Source: Pseudomonadota bacterium (GTDB taxonomy: Bacteria > Pseudomonadota > Alphaproteobacteria > Dongiales > Dongiaceae). Taken from it: a stretch of 64,000 nt of DNA. Shown piece after piece: positions 15,936 to 24,985 of the stretch (within the stretch, counting starts at the first letter, position 1; each line of letters begins with the position of its first letter). Under the pieces are notes generated by a model. The model saw only the letters and a list, made by a program, of their open reading frames with translations, was not told the DNA's origin and did not search any database. The position numbers and the translations under genes were made by a program. Where the stretch lies: contig JACPDN010000006.1 in NCBI GenBank assembly GCA_016183985.1, positions 930,001 to 994,000 on the forward strand, in the 5' to 3' direction.

Positions 15936-18596
15936 CTATTCCGCCTTCACACGAAAGAGAATCCGCTGGTAGAGATAGCCAATGCCGATCAGTGCGACAC
16001 CAAGCCCAAGGAAGCTTGCGACACGATAGAGGCCGGTGAGGTCGGAGGCGTCGACGAGGCCAACCTTCAACACGGTCAATAGCACGACGACGGCAGAGGC
16101 GTAACGCAACGGCTGCGAGCGCAGCTTCACGCCAAGCCCCAGCAATGCCACGCCATAGAGCGTCCAGGCGGCGGAATAACCATAGAGCTCGCCATCAGTG
16201 GTCGTCGAGCCGCTGAAGAAGGAGAATATGATATAGCCGCCATGGAAGAGCTGGCGCACCAGCAGGCTCACCGTAATGAAGCCCAGCACCAGGCCGAAAA
16301 CGCCTGCAATGCGATAGGCGACGCTGCCTTTCATGCCGAGCTCGGGGCGCTGCATCAGGAGGAAAGCGAGCCCCAGGCCGAGCAGTGTCGGCAAACCATA
16401 AACCGCGCTGATGCGGTTGAAGAAGGCCATTTCGCCGACATAGAGGTAGTTGAACAGCGGATGTTCGAAGAAGAGCGGAAACATCAGCAGCCAGAGGCCA
16501 GCGATGCCGGCCACCACCAGCGCCGCATCGTGGAGAATGGGCGCGCGGCGGCGATCGCCGATCGGGAACAGGGCGAGCGCCACCAGGAGCCAGGCAATCG
16601 CCTGCACGCCGTGGGCGAGAAAATCCGGATCCGGCACATCGATATGGGCAAAGAAGTGATCGATTTCGAGGCCGATGAGGCCGAAACCGAGCGCTGCCGC
16701 CAGCACCTGCAGGACACGGCGCAGCTTCTGCTCCGGCGTCTGCTCCAAGAGATAGGCCGTGACGATGAAGCTCAGCATCGGGAGGCCTAAGCCGTAGAGC
16801 AGCCAGTTGAAGATCAACGTATCGCCGGCCGGAAAATCGGAGAACCAGATGCCGCCCAGGATGAGCGCTGCGCCAACCCAGATCGCACGCCGCAACCAGG
16901 CAACATCGAGCCGGTTGGCGACCCAGGCGATAACCGGGAGTTCGAGCGACCAGGCGACCGGTACCCAGGCATTCTCGAGCTGCATCGGGATGGCAATGGC
17001 GATGAAGCCGGAGACGGCAAGGCAATGCAGCGCGAAGGCGCCGACATAGCGGCCGTCCTCGCGGCGCAGATGATCGAGCCGTTGCGCGAGGCCCATATGG
17101 ATGGCGGCGAGGCCCACGGCAAGCACCGGCCAGGAGAGCAGGAACTGCTGTTCGCGCAGCACCCAATAGGCGCCACCGAAGACGAAGGCGGAACCCAGCG
17201 TAGAGAGCGCTGCCCAGCGCGTCGGATACTTCGCGCCGTGAATGAAGTACCAACCGCCGAAGAGCAGCGCGCCACCGAAGACCGTGCCGACGCCGATGAT
17301 CTCGCCGCTGCGATCGGCAACGGCCGCCAGCGTGTAATCCCATGAAGCGCCGGGCCACAGGGCATAAGCGGCGACAAGGATGGCGGTGCCGATATAGGCC
17401 GGCACGTCCTCTGCCGTCCACAGCCGAGCCACGGCAAGGTGGCTGAAGACCAGTGTCAACGCGAACAGCCAGTTGAGCAAAGTGAAATCCGTGACCGCCA
17501 ACAGGAAGGCCATCAGCAGGAAGCAGGCGATGGAGGTGCCGCGCGTGGTCCACAGCATCGCCCGGGACCGTGCCACACCACCCTGCCGTTCCAGGGCCCA
17601 AATAGCGGTCCAGGAGGTGGCGATGACGAAGAGAGGGATGCTGTAGGTTCGAGCCATGCCATGATCGAAGATGAGACCAACCATGGACACGAACGCCCAG
17701 ACAAGGCCGCCAGCATTGGCGATGGCAGCTTGATACCACCAGCCGCGCTTGTTGAGGAGTGTGAGTCCACCCAGCTGCAGCAGATAGAGAAAGACGAAGA
17801 GGACCGGCAGATTGGGTTCACCTGTCGAGACAAAAAGCGGCGTCAGGAAACCGCCCGCAAAGGCCACCAGAGCAACGAACGGTCCTTCACGCAGGGCAAG
17901 TGCGATCGCGGCGAAAGTGAGCGCTGCAAGGACGATGAAGGCGAAGGCCGGCGGGATGAGGTCATAGAGCGCCGTCGCCGAGAAGAGGCTGGCATAGAGC
18001 ACGGCGACGGAAGCCGCTGTGAGGGCCTGGCCGAGGTTGCTGGATTGCGTGCGCATCCATTGCGCGACGCCGAGCAGCACCAGGCCGAAGACGATACCAA
18101 GCCCGACGCGCACGGAAGGGGACAGCCAACCCTGCTCGATCGAGTATTTGACGAGGAAAATGCCGGCAAGAGCCAAGGCGATGCCGCCCAGCCAGCCATA
18201 GATGCGCCCGCCAAGACGCCCTTCGAAATCCTTGGGCGCTGCGGATTCCGGCGTTGGCGGGACGATCGCAGGCTCGTCAGCAACGGGGGTATCGGGCTCG
18301 ATGAGCGGTGCTGCCGCGACAATTTCGGTCGGAACGTCGACGGGAACTTCTACCGGGATTTCCGCCGGTACTTCGTCCGGAATCTCAGGCGCCGGAACCA
18401 TCACCACTTCCGGCGCGGGTTCCGCGGCGGCACCACGCTTCAGGATCGCAACCTCCTGGCGCAGTGCCGCAAGCTCGCGCTCCAGACGAAGACCGCGCCG
18501 CCAGGAGATGAACGAGACGAATGGCATGATGAAGACGGCAAAGCCACCCAAGGCAATGCCGATCAGGCCCAAGAGAATTTCCAAGGCATCGTCCAT
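15936..18596 (-). CDS. DUF2339 large polytopic membrane protein
   Basis: 886 aa. A first helix at residues 6-28 is followed by a short coiled coil (RGLRLERELAALRQEVAIL). A Pro/Glu/Val-rich linker of repeating VPVDVP-type units occupies about residues 60-115. More than twenty hydrophobic segments fill the rest of the chain, with DUF2339 landmarks GRLGGRIYGWLGGIALALAG and a C-terminal KVGLVDASDLTGLYRVASFLGLG. The family is widespread and uncharacterised, probably in the inner membrane. It may share a transcript with the upstream Ldt-Sel1 operon, 100 bp away. Confidence 0.87.
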   Translation of the reverse strand: MDDALEILLGLIGIALGGFAVFIMPFVSFISWRRGLRLERELAALRQEVAILKRGAAAEPAPEVVMVPAPEIPDEVPAEIPVEVPVDVPTEIVAAAPLIEPDTPVADEPAIVPPTPESAAPKDFEGRLGGRIYGWLGGIALALAGIFLVKYSIEQGWLSPSVRVGLGIVFGLVLLGVAQWMRTQSSNLGQALTAASVAVLYASLFSATALYDLIPPAFAFIVLAALTFAAIALALREGPFVALVAFAGGFLTPLFVSTGEPNLPVLFVFLYLLQLGGLTLLNKRGWWYQAAIANAGGLVWAFVSMVGLIFDHGMARTYSIPLFVIATSWTAIWALERQGGVARSRAMLWTTRGTSIACFLLMAFLLAVTDFTLLNWLFALTLVFSHLAVARLWTAEDVPAYIGTAILVAAYALWPGASWDYTLAAVADRSGEIIGVGTVFGGALLFGGWYFIHGAKYPTRWAALSTLGSAFVFGGAYWVLREQQFLLSWPVLAVGLAAIHMGLAQRLDHLRREDGRYVGAFALHCLAVSGFIAIAIPMQLENAWVPVAWSLELPVIAWVANRLDVAWLRRAIWVGAALILGGIWFSDFPAGDTLIFNWLLYGLGLPMLSFIVTAYLLEQTPEQKLRRVLQVLAAALGFGLIGLEIDHFFAHIDVPDPDFLAHGVQAIAWLLVALALFPIGDRRRAPILHDAALVVAGIAGLWLLMFPLFFEHPLFNYLYVGEMAFFNRISAVYGLPTLLGLGLAFLLMQRPELGMKGSVAYRIAGVFGLVLGFITVSLLVRQLFHGGYIIFSFFSGSTTTDGELYGYSAAWTLYGVALLGLGVKLRSQPLRYASAVVVLLTVLKVGLVDASDLTGLYRVASFLGLGVALIGIGYLYQRILFRVKAE

Positions 18597-18696
18597 CAGA
18601 ACACCTTCACCGGACCAGAATCGATTTCCGCAACATTACCACGCCGCCAGATCGTCCATGACTGCGGGAATGCGAGACCGATTCACATAGGGATCG

Positions 18697-19281
18697 TCAG
18701 TTGTTGGAGGGCTGCCATCCCTGCAGCAGGCCTTGCGCACGTGCCTGATCGGCAGGAGTCATTTCCTTGGCGAGGATGTTCAGCATCTGCTGCCCCTCCG
18801 GATCGCCCTGTTTGGCGCTGAGGGCCGCATAGAGGAAGCTCTGGGCAAGGTCGCGCGGCACGCCCAGCCCCGTATAGAAACGCTGCGCCATGAAACGCTG
18901 CGACTGGCGCACATTCTGATTGGCGGCCTTCAGCAGCCAATAGGACGCTTTCATCTCGTCCTGCTGCACGCCGGTACCGGTCGCATAGAGCGCCCCGATC
19001 TGCGCCCGCGCCCGGGCATTGCCGCCACCCGCTGCCTTTTCAAGCCAAGCTGCTGCCTGGATGGGATCCTGCGGCACACCGTGCCCATCAAGATACATCT
19101 GCCCGATCGCCGCTTGGGCGGAAGGCTGACCAGCTTGCGCCAGCGGCATGAACTCCTTCAGCGCCGTCGCATAGTCGCCGGCCTCATAGGCCTTGAGACC
19201 GGCAACGCCGTCGGCCAGGGCCGACGGCGTTGTGAGAGCGATGATGGCGAGAGCGGCGAATGTTGCGGATCGCAGCCTCAT
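18697..19281 (-). CDS. Secreted Sel1-repeat protein
   Basis: 194 aa. Signal peptide at residues 1-23 (ending PSALA-DG), then three to four Sel1-type repeats: GDYATALKEFMPLAQAGQPSAQ, MYLDGHGVPQDPIQAAAWLEKAA and ALYATGTGVQQDEMKASYWLLKAA. Sel1 repeats form helical scaffolds that bind other proteins in the periplasm or envelope. Its ATG overlaps the stop of the L,D-transpeptidase by 4 nt, so the two are translationally coupled. It could scaffold or regulate that enzyme. Confidence 0.87.
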   Translation of the reverse strand: MRLRSATFAALAIIALTTPSALADGVAGLKAYEAGDYATALKEFMPLAQAGQPSAQAAIGQMYLDGHGVPQDPIQAAAWLEKAAGGGNARARAQIGALYATGTGVQQDEMKASYWLLKAANQNVRQSQRFMAQRFYTGLGVPRDLAQSFLYAALSAKQGDPEGQQMLNILAKEMTPADQARAQGLLQGWQPSNN

Positions 19282-21026
19282 TTCCCCTTGCCCTCGTCCT
19301 TATCCGGCTCACCCAGAGCCGGTGCCGGTTCGGCCTGTTGGGCGGCTGCCACCAGTTGCTGCTTGATCGCCCTGGGCAGCCTGGGCAGATCGTCATAGCT
19401 GTAAGCATCCTTGCGGAACTGCATGACACCGTCCTCGTCGACCCAGGCGGTGACATAGGTGATATGGACCGGCAGCGGATCTTTGAGCTTCACCAACGTC
19501 GTCTTCGCGGTCTTCAAGACGTCATCGATACGCGAGGCAGGCCATTCCGGATCGTCCTTCAACACGAATTTCGCCAGTTCCACCGGCTGCTGCGTGCGCA
19601 CGCAGCCCGAGCTGAAGAAGCGGTCCTGCTTATCGAACAGCTTCACCGTCGGCGTTCCATGGATGAAGACCGCATGATCGTTGGGGAAGTCGAGCTTCAC
19701 CGGCCCCAGCGCGTTTTCCGGCCCCGGCGCTTGGCGCAGGGTATAGGGGAAGTTGCCGGGACCGACCGAGTGCCAGTCGATCGCATCGGGGCTCACGACA
19801 TTGCCGCTGCGGTCATAGATGGTGAAACCCTTGGCCTCCAGGAAACCGGGATTCGACCGCTCGCGCTTCACTTCATCGATGGCAGCGATCTTGGCGGGTG
19901 CCGTCCAGTCCGGATTGAGTTTCACGGTATGGATCACCGACGACAAGGTCGGCGACTTGCGCTCAAGTTTACCGAAGATGGCTTTGGTATAGAAGGTCAC
20001 CTTGCCGTCCTGGATCACCTTCACTTCCTGCGACGGAATGTTGGCGATGAGGTGGCGTGACTGGAAGCTGGGGCCGTCGGCGCGCATACGCTCCAGATTG
20101 AGAAGGATCTGACGCACGCGCTCTTCGGCACTGACATTCAGTTCTTCGATCGTGCGACCGCCGATGACGCCGTCATCGTTGAGGCCGTGATTACGCTGGA
20201 AGAGCTCGACGGCGGCGACCAGCTTCGGGTCATAGACATCGCCCGTCACCACATCCGCCGCCGCCAATTCGCCAGTGACACCGAGGCGCGCGCGGATGGC
20301 ATTGACGACCGGATTGCTGTTGCCAGGCTCCAGCTTCTTGACGCTGGGGACTTCCGGCCAACCGCCTTTTTCCAGGAATGCCACCTGCTTGGGCAGATAG
20401 TTGGCGAGTGCCCAGAAGCGATAATAGGTCGGCAGCTGCTCATCGAGCAGATCCTTGATCCCGACCTCGCCCTTCGCCTGAGCATCGCTGATCTTGTTCA
20501 TTACCAAGGCGCCATGCTCATCGGCATCGCCAAGATATGTATTGGCATCGACGGCCGTGCCGACGAAGGCAGCGGCCAGCAGTGCCTCGGCCCTCCCCTG
20601 ATTGTCCGGTGAGGCCGGCAGCGGCGCGTTGGCGACCGCCGTCATTACGACGGCAGGGATCTGCAGCCCGGCCGCCGCGGCGATAGGCAGGCGGTCATAC
20701 AATTGCTGACCGAGCGGCGAGAGGCCCGTCGGCGTCGTAAAGAGCGCCAGGCCGCCATTCTCGGCATAGAAGTTGAGGAGGCCGGTCCAATCGACGGCCA
20801 GGCCGTCGAACAAAGGATCCGTGGCCAATTCGGTAATCGACGCATCGAGATTGGGAATATGCAGCAGGGCCGGGGCAACCGTGGCCGTACCTGCGGGGGC
20901 TACCGGTACTGTTGGGCCGGACTGGTTTTCATCGGGCCGTTCGGCCCAGGCGGGCTGGCCTACCGCCAACGACAAGGTGAGGGCCAAAAAGGCGGCCGAA
21001 TTCGCTGATTTGATCCAACGCTTCAT
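19278..21026 (-). CDS. L,D-transpeptidase (YcbB/LdtD-like), periplasmic
   Basis: 582 aa from ATG 21026 (MKRWIKSANSAAFL). A start 24 bp upstream (ATG 21050) also has a GGGAG-like site, so the start is not settled. The signal peptide ends near GQPAWA. It has a long scaffold domain, a peptidoglycan-binding_1 repeat (VELFQRNHGLNDDGVIGGRTIEELN) and a YkuD catalytic domain with HAVFIHGTP and the nucleophile motif SSGCVRTQQP. It makes 3-3 cross-links in peptidoglycan, or attaches proteins, in the periplasm. The order and length match E. coli LdtD. A Sel1 gene follows with 4-nt overlap. Two CRP-like sites lie upstream. Confidence 0.9.
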   Translation of the reverse strand: MKRWIKSANSAAFLALTLSLAVGQPAWAERPDENQSGPTVPVAPAGTATVAPALLHIPNLDASITELATDPLFDGLAVDWTGLLNFYAENGGLALFTTPTGLSPLGQQLYDRLPIAAAAGLQIPAVVMTAVANAPLPASPDNQGRAEALLAAAFVGTAVDANTYLGDADEHGALVMNKISDAQAKGEVGIKDLLDEQLPTYYRFWALANYLPKQVAFLEKGGWPEVPSVKKLEPGNSNPVVNAIRARLGVTGELAAADVVTGDVYDPKLVAAVELFQRNHGLNDDGVIGGRTIEELNVSAEERVRQILLNLERMRADGPSFQSRHLIANIPSQEVKVIQDGKVTFYTKAIFGKLERKSPTLSSVIHTVKLNPDWTAPAKIAAIDEVKRERSNPGFLEAKGFTIYDRSGNVVSPDAIDWHSVGPGNFPYTLRQAPGPENALGPVKLDFPNDHAVFIHGTPTVKLFDKQDRFFSSGCVRTQQPVELAKFVLKDDPEWPASRIDDVLKTAKTTLVKLKDPLPVHITYVTAWVDEDGVMQFRKDAYSYDDLPRLPRAIKQQLVAAAQQAEPAPALGEPDKDEGKGK

Positions 21027-21085
21027 AATAACATCATCCCAATACGTCATGCGCCGGGATCTCCCGGCCGCTTGTCGTCCCCCAC

Positions 21086-21187
21086 TATATATGAGCAGGA
21101 ATGGGCCGTCAGCACCAGCCCCGCGACCTTGTGATGCGGGTCACGCCGCAAGAAGTCGCGAGAATGCTGGCTGTGATAGATCGCACA
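21086..21187 (-). promoter_or_regulatory. Promoter region of the L,D-transpeptidase operon with two CRP-like sites
   Basis: Read on the minus strand, a TATATA -10-like element lies at 21091-21086. Two CRP-type palindromes lie upstream: 21130-21145 (TGTGA-N6-TCACG) and 21172-21187 (TGTGA-N6-GCACA). Each matches TGTGA-N6-TCACA in nine of ten positions. Their centres are 42 bp apart, four helical turns. The nearer one sits about 60 bp before the expected transcript start, the usual class I activator position. The regulator itself is not in the window. Confidence 0.5.
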
Positions 21188-21191
21188 GATA

Positions 21192-23261
21192 TCAGCCTTG
21201 AGCCAGGGCCGGGCGGCCGAAAGCTGTCACCGAAACCAGCGATTCCATGAAAATCTTCAGGCCACCGGGCTGCTCGAAGACCTTGTCCGCCCGCTCGTGC
21301 GACAGCTCGATGTCGCTGGCACCGGCCTTCTTGGCCATCGCAGTCGCCTCAGCCGCGGCCGTTTCACGTGCAAAGGCTGCCGCCGCTTCGAGATCGATAA
21401 AATCCTTGAGGCCGCTCGACAAATGCGCCCGGAAAACGCCTTCGGTCGGTTGCGTGATGGTGATGGCAACACGCTGCATGACACCGCCGGCGACGGCACC
21501 CACGGCGTTGGATACATCCGCATGAGGCGGAATGATGAGTTCGGTTCGCAAGCGCCGTGCGATCTCGCCATAATAGGAGCCGACCGGCGCGCCAATCGCA
21601 ACGAGCGGGAAATTGAGTTTCAAGGCAACGTCGATAAGCGCCTCGCCTTCCTGCGACGGCGCCAGCGATCGGTCGACCAGATAGCGCCCCAGCGTGCCCC
21701 AATGATGATGGTCGATGCCTGCCTGTTCGGCGATCGACGTTTCCAGAATGACGCGGCCGGATTGCAACACCACCTGCTCGACGATCGCCTCGGCCAGGGT
21801 CTTGCCGTCTTCCGGCGGCACCCACCCGGCATAAGGCGCGCGGCGCAGGAACAACTCGGCGCCGATTTCGGCGGCTTCGGTGCACCAACTCGACTGACGG
21901 CCAAGAACATGCGCCGCATCGGAGGGCGTCAGCCCACTGATGATGACGAGGCCGCGATCGACGAGGCGGGCCAGGTTGCGACCGATGGCTGGGCTGAAGA
22001 TGAGGTCGGCCAGCGCCACGGGCCCGTCGGCCAGGGCGTCCCAGACCTTCATCTGTCCGTCGCTGAGGCCTTCGGCTCCCGTATCCAATGGGCGCTGGCG
22101 CAGGGCAAACTGGCCCCGATAGGCCATCATGTCCTCGGAAGCATGCTGCGCCCGCAGCTTGTCCAATACGCTAGGATAGAGATGCGCCAGCAGGCTCAAC
22201 GCCACAACGCGCCGCGGTCCGACCATGAAGCCGTGATGCTCGTCGATCCGCACTTCGCTGTCGCCGCCGAGACCATAGGTATGGACGGCCACCGCCTCCA
22301 CCATCGTGCGCCAGCCGCCGACGACAGCGCCCTCTTTGTTGAGAACCGGACGCCCGTCACGCAGCATGGCGATGTCAGTCGTAGTCCCACCCATATCGGA
22401 AACCATGACGCTTTCGGCACCCGACAGGTGCCGCGCGCCAACGAGGCTGGCGGCAGGGCCGGACAGGATGGTCTCGACCGGGCAGGTCAGCGCCACCTGC
22501 TGGTCGATCAGCGATCCGTCGCCTTTCACCACCATCAGCGGTGCGTTGATGCCCTTCTCGACAAGCAGCGTGCCGACAGCCCGGATCAACTGCTGCAATT
22601 GCGGAATGAGGCGGGCGTTGAGGGCAACGGTCAGCGCCCGGCGCGGCGCATCGAGCTTCGACGTCAGCTCATGGCCGCAGCTCACCGGCCTATCCGTAAG
22701 ATCGCGGATCATCTGCCGCACGGCGATTTCATGGGCCGGATTGCGAACTGAAAAATAGCCCGAGACGGCAAAGGCTGCGACCTTCGGCGCATGCTCTAAA
22801 ATCGCAGCCTTGATGGTATCGACATCGAGCGGCGCCTGTTCGTCGCCGGTCGGCTTGTGACCGCCCGACGCGAACACGACCGGATCGGTGCCCAGTGCCT
22901 GTTTGAGGTTGGCGCGTTCCAGCGATTTGACATCGTAGCCGAGCAGGATGAGGCAGATCGGCGCGCCATGCCCTTCGACGATGGCGTTGGTCGCCAGCGT
23001 GGTCGACATGGAAACCAGGGCGATATCGGCGGGATGGACACCCGCCGGCAGGCCCGGCAGCACGGCCTCGATGGCGCCTTTAAGGCCGATCGACAAATCA
23101 TGCTTGGTGGTCAAGGATTTCGCCGTTGCCAGTACACCCCCGTGGATATGGTTCCCGTGGATGTAACTGGCGTCGGTGGGCTTCAATGCGCCCTGGGCCT
23201 GATCGAACAAGACGGCATCGGTATAGGTGCCGCCAGTATCCAGGCCGAGCAGAATGGGCAC
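21192..23261 (-). CDS. Hydantoinase/oxoprolinase family protein, HyuA-like
   Basis: 689 aa from GTG 23261 (initiator Met, then PILLGLDTGGTYTDAVLF), chosen because AGAGGA stands six bases upstream. A longer frame adds 19 unlikely residues. It has an ASKHA-type N-terminal phosphate-binding loop (LDTGGTYTDAV), the middle motif SDMGGTTTDIAML, and the AIGAPVGSYYGEIARRL region. HyuA-type subunits phosphorylate and open cyclic imides or carboxylate ketones with ATP, usually with a HyuB partner. No hyuB is nearby, so it is an orphan. The substrate is unknown. It is divergent from the TPR-barrel gene at 23526. Confidence 0.85.
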   Translation of the reverse strand: MPILLGLDTGGTYTDAVLFDQAQGALKPTDASYIHGNHIHGGVLATAKSLTTKHDLSIGLKGAIEAVLPGLPAGVHPADIALVSMSTTLATNAIVEGHGAPICLILLGYDVKSLERANLKQALGTDPVVFASGGHKPTGDEQAPLDVDTIKAAILEHAPKVAAFAVSGYFSVRNPAHEIAVRQMIRDLTDRPVSCGHELTSKLDAPRRALTVALNARLIPQLQQLIRAVGTLLVEKGINAPLMVVKGDGSLIDQQVALTCPVETILSGPAASLVGARHLSGAESVMVSDMGGTTTDIAMLRDGRPVLNKEGAVVGGWRTMVEAVAVHTYGLGGDSEVRIDEHHGFMVGPRRVVALSLLAHLYPSVLDKLRAQHASEDMMAYRGQFALRQRPLDTGAEGLSDGQMKVWDALADGPVALADLIFSPAIGRNLARLVDRGLVIISGLTPSDAAHVLGRQSSWCTEAAEIGAELFLRRAPYAGWVPPEDGKTLAEAIVEQVVLQSGRVILETSIAEQAGIDHHHWGTLGRYLVDRSLAPSQEGEALIDVALKLNFPLVAIGAPVGSYYGEIARRLRTELIIPPHADVSNAVGAVAGGVMQRVAITITQPTEGVFRAHLSSGLKDFIDLEAAAAFARETAAAEATAMAKKAGASDIELSHERADKVFEQPGGLKIFMESLVSVTAFGRPALAQG

Positions 23262-23525
23262 GATCAATCCTCTGGAAAGTTGAGTGGTTTGGTCAGATTT
23301 ATCTGGATATGGCTGCAAAGATCCTGTCCGGTCAAGCCGTCGGGCGGCGCAAACTGGCCAAATTCAGCCGCAGATGCGCGGTCTGTTTGGCTTTGCAAAA
23401 CCGGTGCGGGGCTGTCACCGAGCGCGTAGAGTGCCGTATCGGGACCAGGAAGGCGATTCGGACCGGGGGGACGAGCCGGCCGCATCGCGCAGGGATCTGA
23501 CGCGACAACAGGGGATGGCTTCACT

Positions 23526-24893
23526 ATGCGCGCTCGCCCGCAGCGACGAGAAAAAACTCATTCGAATCGATCGGCCGCAACCGCCGCCGCCTTCTTTCTT
23601 CCACTCTTTCTACTCTGTGCCACCGCCCGGGCCGAAACGGCGGGCGACCTGCCGGCGACACCTGACGTCACCTATGATCAGGTGCTGGCCGATCCGGACA
23701 ATATCGAGCTCGGCTATCTCTACGCCCTCACCCAGATTCGCAAATCGGACCTGCTCGGCGCTTCGGCAACGCTTGACCGCCTGATCCTGCTCGCGCCCAA
23801 GGAGCCGAACATCCGTGCCCTGCGCGCGATCGTGCTTTATCGCCTGGATAACCTGCGCGAGGCGCAGAAAGAATTCGGCGATCTGATGAAGCTTGACCTC
23901 GACCCGGCCCTGCGGCGCGGCATCGCGCGCTATGCCGACGAGTTGGAACGGCGCGACCAGGACACCCGAATGTCGCTGCTGACCAGCATCGGCTATCAAT
24001 ATGATACCAACCGCGCAGGCGCTCCCAATTCGGGCCAGGTGCGCACCTTCCTCGGCACATTCGACCTTACCGACGGCAAGAAGGAAGACGACCACAGCGT
24101 CACCAGCATGGTTCGCTTCAACATCGAACACGATCTGGCGACCCAGAACCGCAATACGCTGTTCGGCTCGGTGGGCGCCTATGGCGCGGACCAGTTTCAA
24201 CTGGACGAATTCGACACGCTCGATCTCACGGCCCAGGCTGGCGGTCGCTTCGAATTCGGCGCCGTGTTCCTGACGCCGGTCATCACCTACGACCACCTCT
24301 TCCTCGACCACGACAGCTACATCGACAGCATTGGAGCGAGCCTGCGGGCTGATATGCGTATTAACGACCCGGTCAATCTGTGGGTCCGCGGCGACATGAA
24401 CTGGATCGACTACGACAACACCGATCTCTACCCGACCGGCGATCTGCAATCAGGCGGCGATATCGGCGTCACGGTTGGCGCCGATTTCTACATCGGCACG
24501 GACCATCGTTTGACCATCAGCGCAGGCCATCACGGCTTCAATTCCGATTCTGACTGGGAGAGCTATGTCGGCGAGCGTGTGAACATCAACCACACCTGGC
24601 TGATCGGTGGCGGCGCATTCCTGATGAGCGACCTCTTCGGCGAATATGACAATTACGACGAGGCGGACCCGATCACGGGCAAGAGTGACCGCGACGATTG
24701 GATCTACCGCGCGCGCATGACACTGGGCGTGCCGGTCCAGACTCTCTTTGGCGCCGAAGAATGGCCGGAAGCCCTCGATGGCCTGACAGTCTCGGTCTAT
24801 GGTGAATACTACCGGGCCGATTCAAACATCACGAATTACGAATATGACAACGCACGCGGCGGTCTCACCATCAGCAAGCGTTGGGAATTCTAA
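23526..24893 (+). CDS. TPR-containing outer-membrane beta-barrel protein, possibly Slam-like
   Basis: 455 aa. A basic n-region and hydrophobic core form a signal peptide ending near ATARA-ET. Residues ~50-145 are TPR-like helices (ELGYLYALTQIRKSDLLGASATL, ALRAIVLYRLDNLREAQKEF). From ~150 to the end the chain alternates polar and hydrophobic residues with many Tyr/Asp/Gly. It ends in KRWEF, an aromatic C-terminal strand as BamA substrates have. TPR plus barrel is the plan of surface-lipoprotein assembly modifiers (DUF560), but barrels of this length also occur in other families. The next gene, 92 bp later, encodes a secreted FecR-domain protein, a likely partner. Confidence 0.72.
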   Translation: MRARPQRREKTHSNRSAATAAAFFLPLFLLCATARAETAGDLPATPDVTYDQVLADPDNIELGYLYALTQIRKSDLLGASATLDRLILLAPKEPNIRALRAIVLYRLDNLREAQKEFGDLMKLDLDPALRRGIARYADELERRDQDTRMSLLTSIGYQYDTNRAGAPNSGQVRTFLGTFDLTDGKKEDDHSVTSMVRFNIEHDLATQNRNTLFGSVGAYGADQFQLDEFDTLDLTAQAGGRFEFGAVFLTPVITYDHLFLDHDSYIDSIGASLRADMRINDPVNLWVRGDMNWIDYDNTDLYPTGDLQSGGDIGVTVGADFYIGTDHRLTISAGHHGFNSDSDWESYVGERVNINHTWLIGGGAFLMSDLFGEYDNYDEADPITGKSDRDDWIYRARMTLGVPVQTLFGAEEWPEALDGLTVSVYGEYYRADSNITNYEYDNARGGLTISKRWEF

Positions 24894-24985
24894 AATGCCT
24901 GGACTTGCGCCTTCCGTGTCCGCTCTGCCACACTGTCCCGGCAGGCTGGACGGTCGCCAAATCTCCGCCTTGAGGAGTTGCTGAT

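Noticed and set aside
17439-18821. A 460-residue plus-strand frame antisense to the DUF2339 gene.
   Set aside because: Composition is dominated by Arg, Glu, Gly and Asp with no fold pattern. The DUF2339 frame has clear membrane helices.
19278-21050. Longer start of the L,D-transpeptidase at ATG 21050.
   Set aside because: It cannot be excluded, but it adds eight residues with acidic character before the basic n-region of the signal peptide, so ATG 21026 was preferred.
21198-22751. A 517-residue plus-strand frame antisense to the hydantoinase.
   Set aside because: The hydantoinase has conserved ATPase motifs. The antisense frame has no start signal and biased composition.
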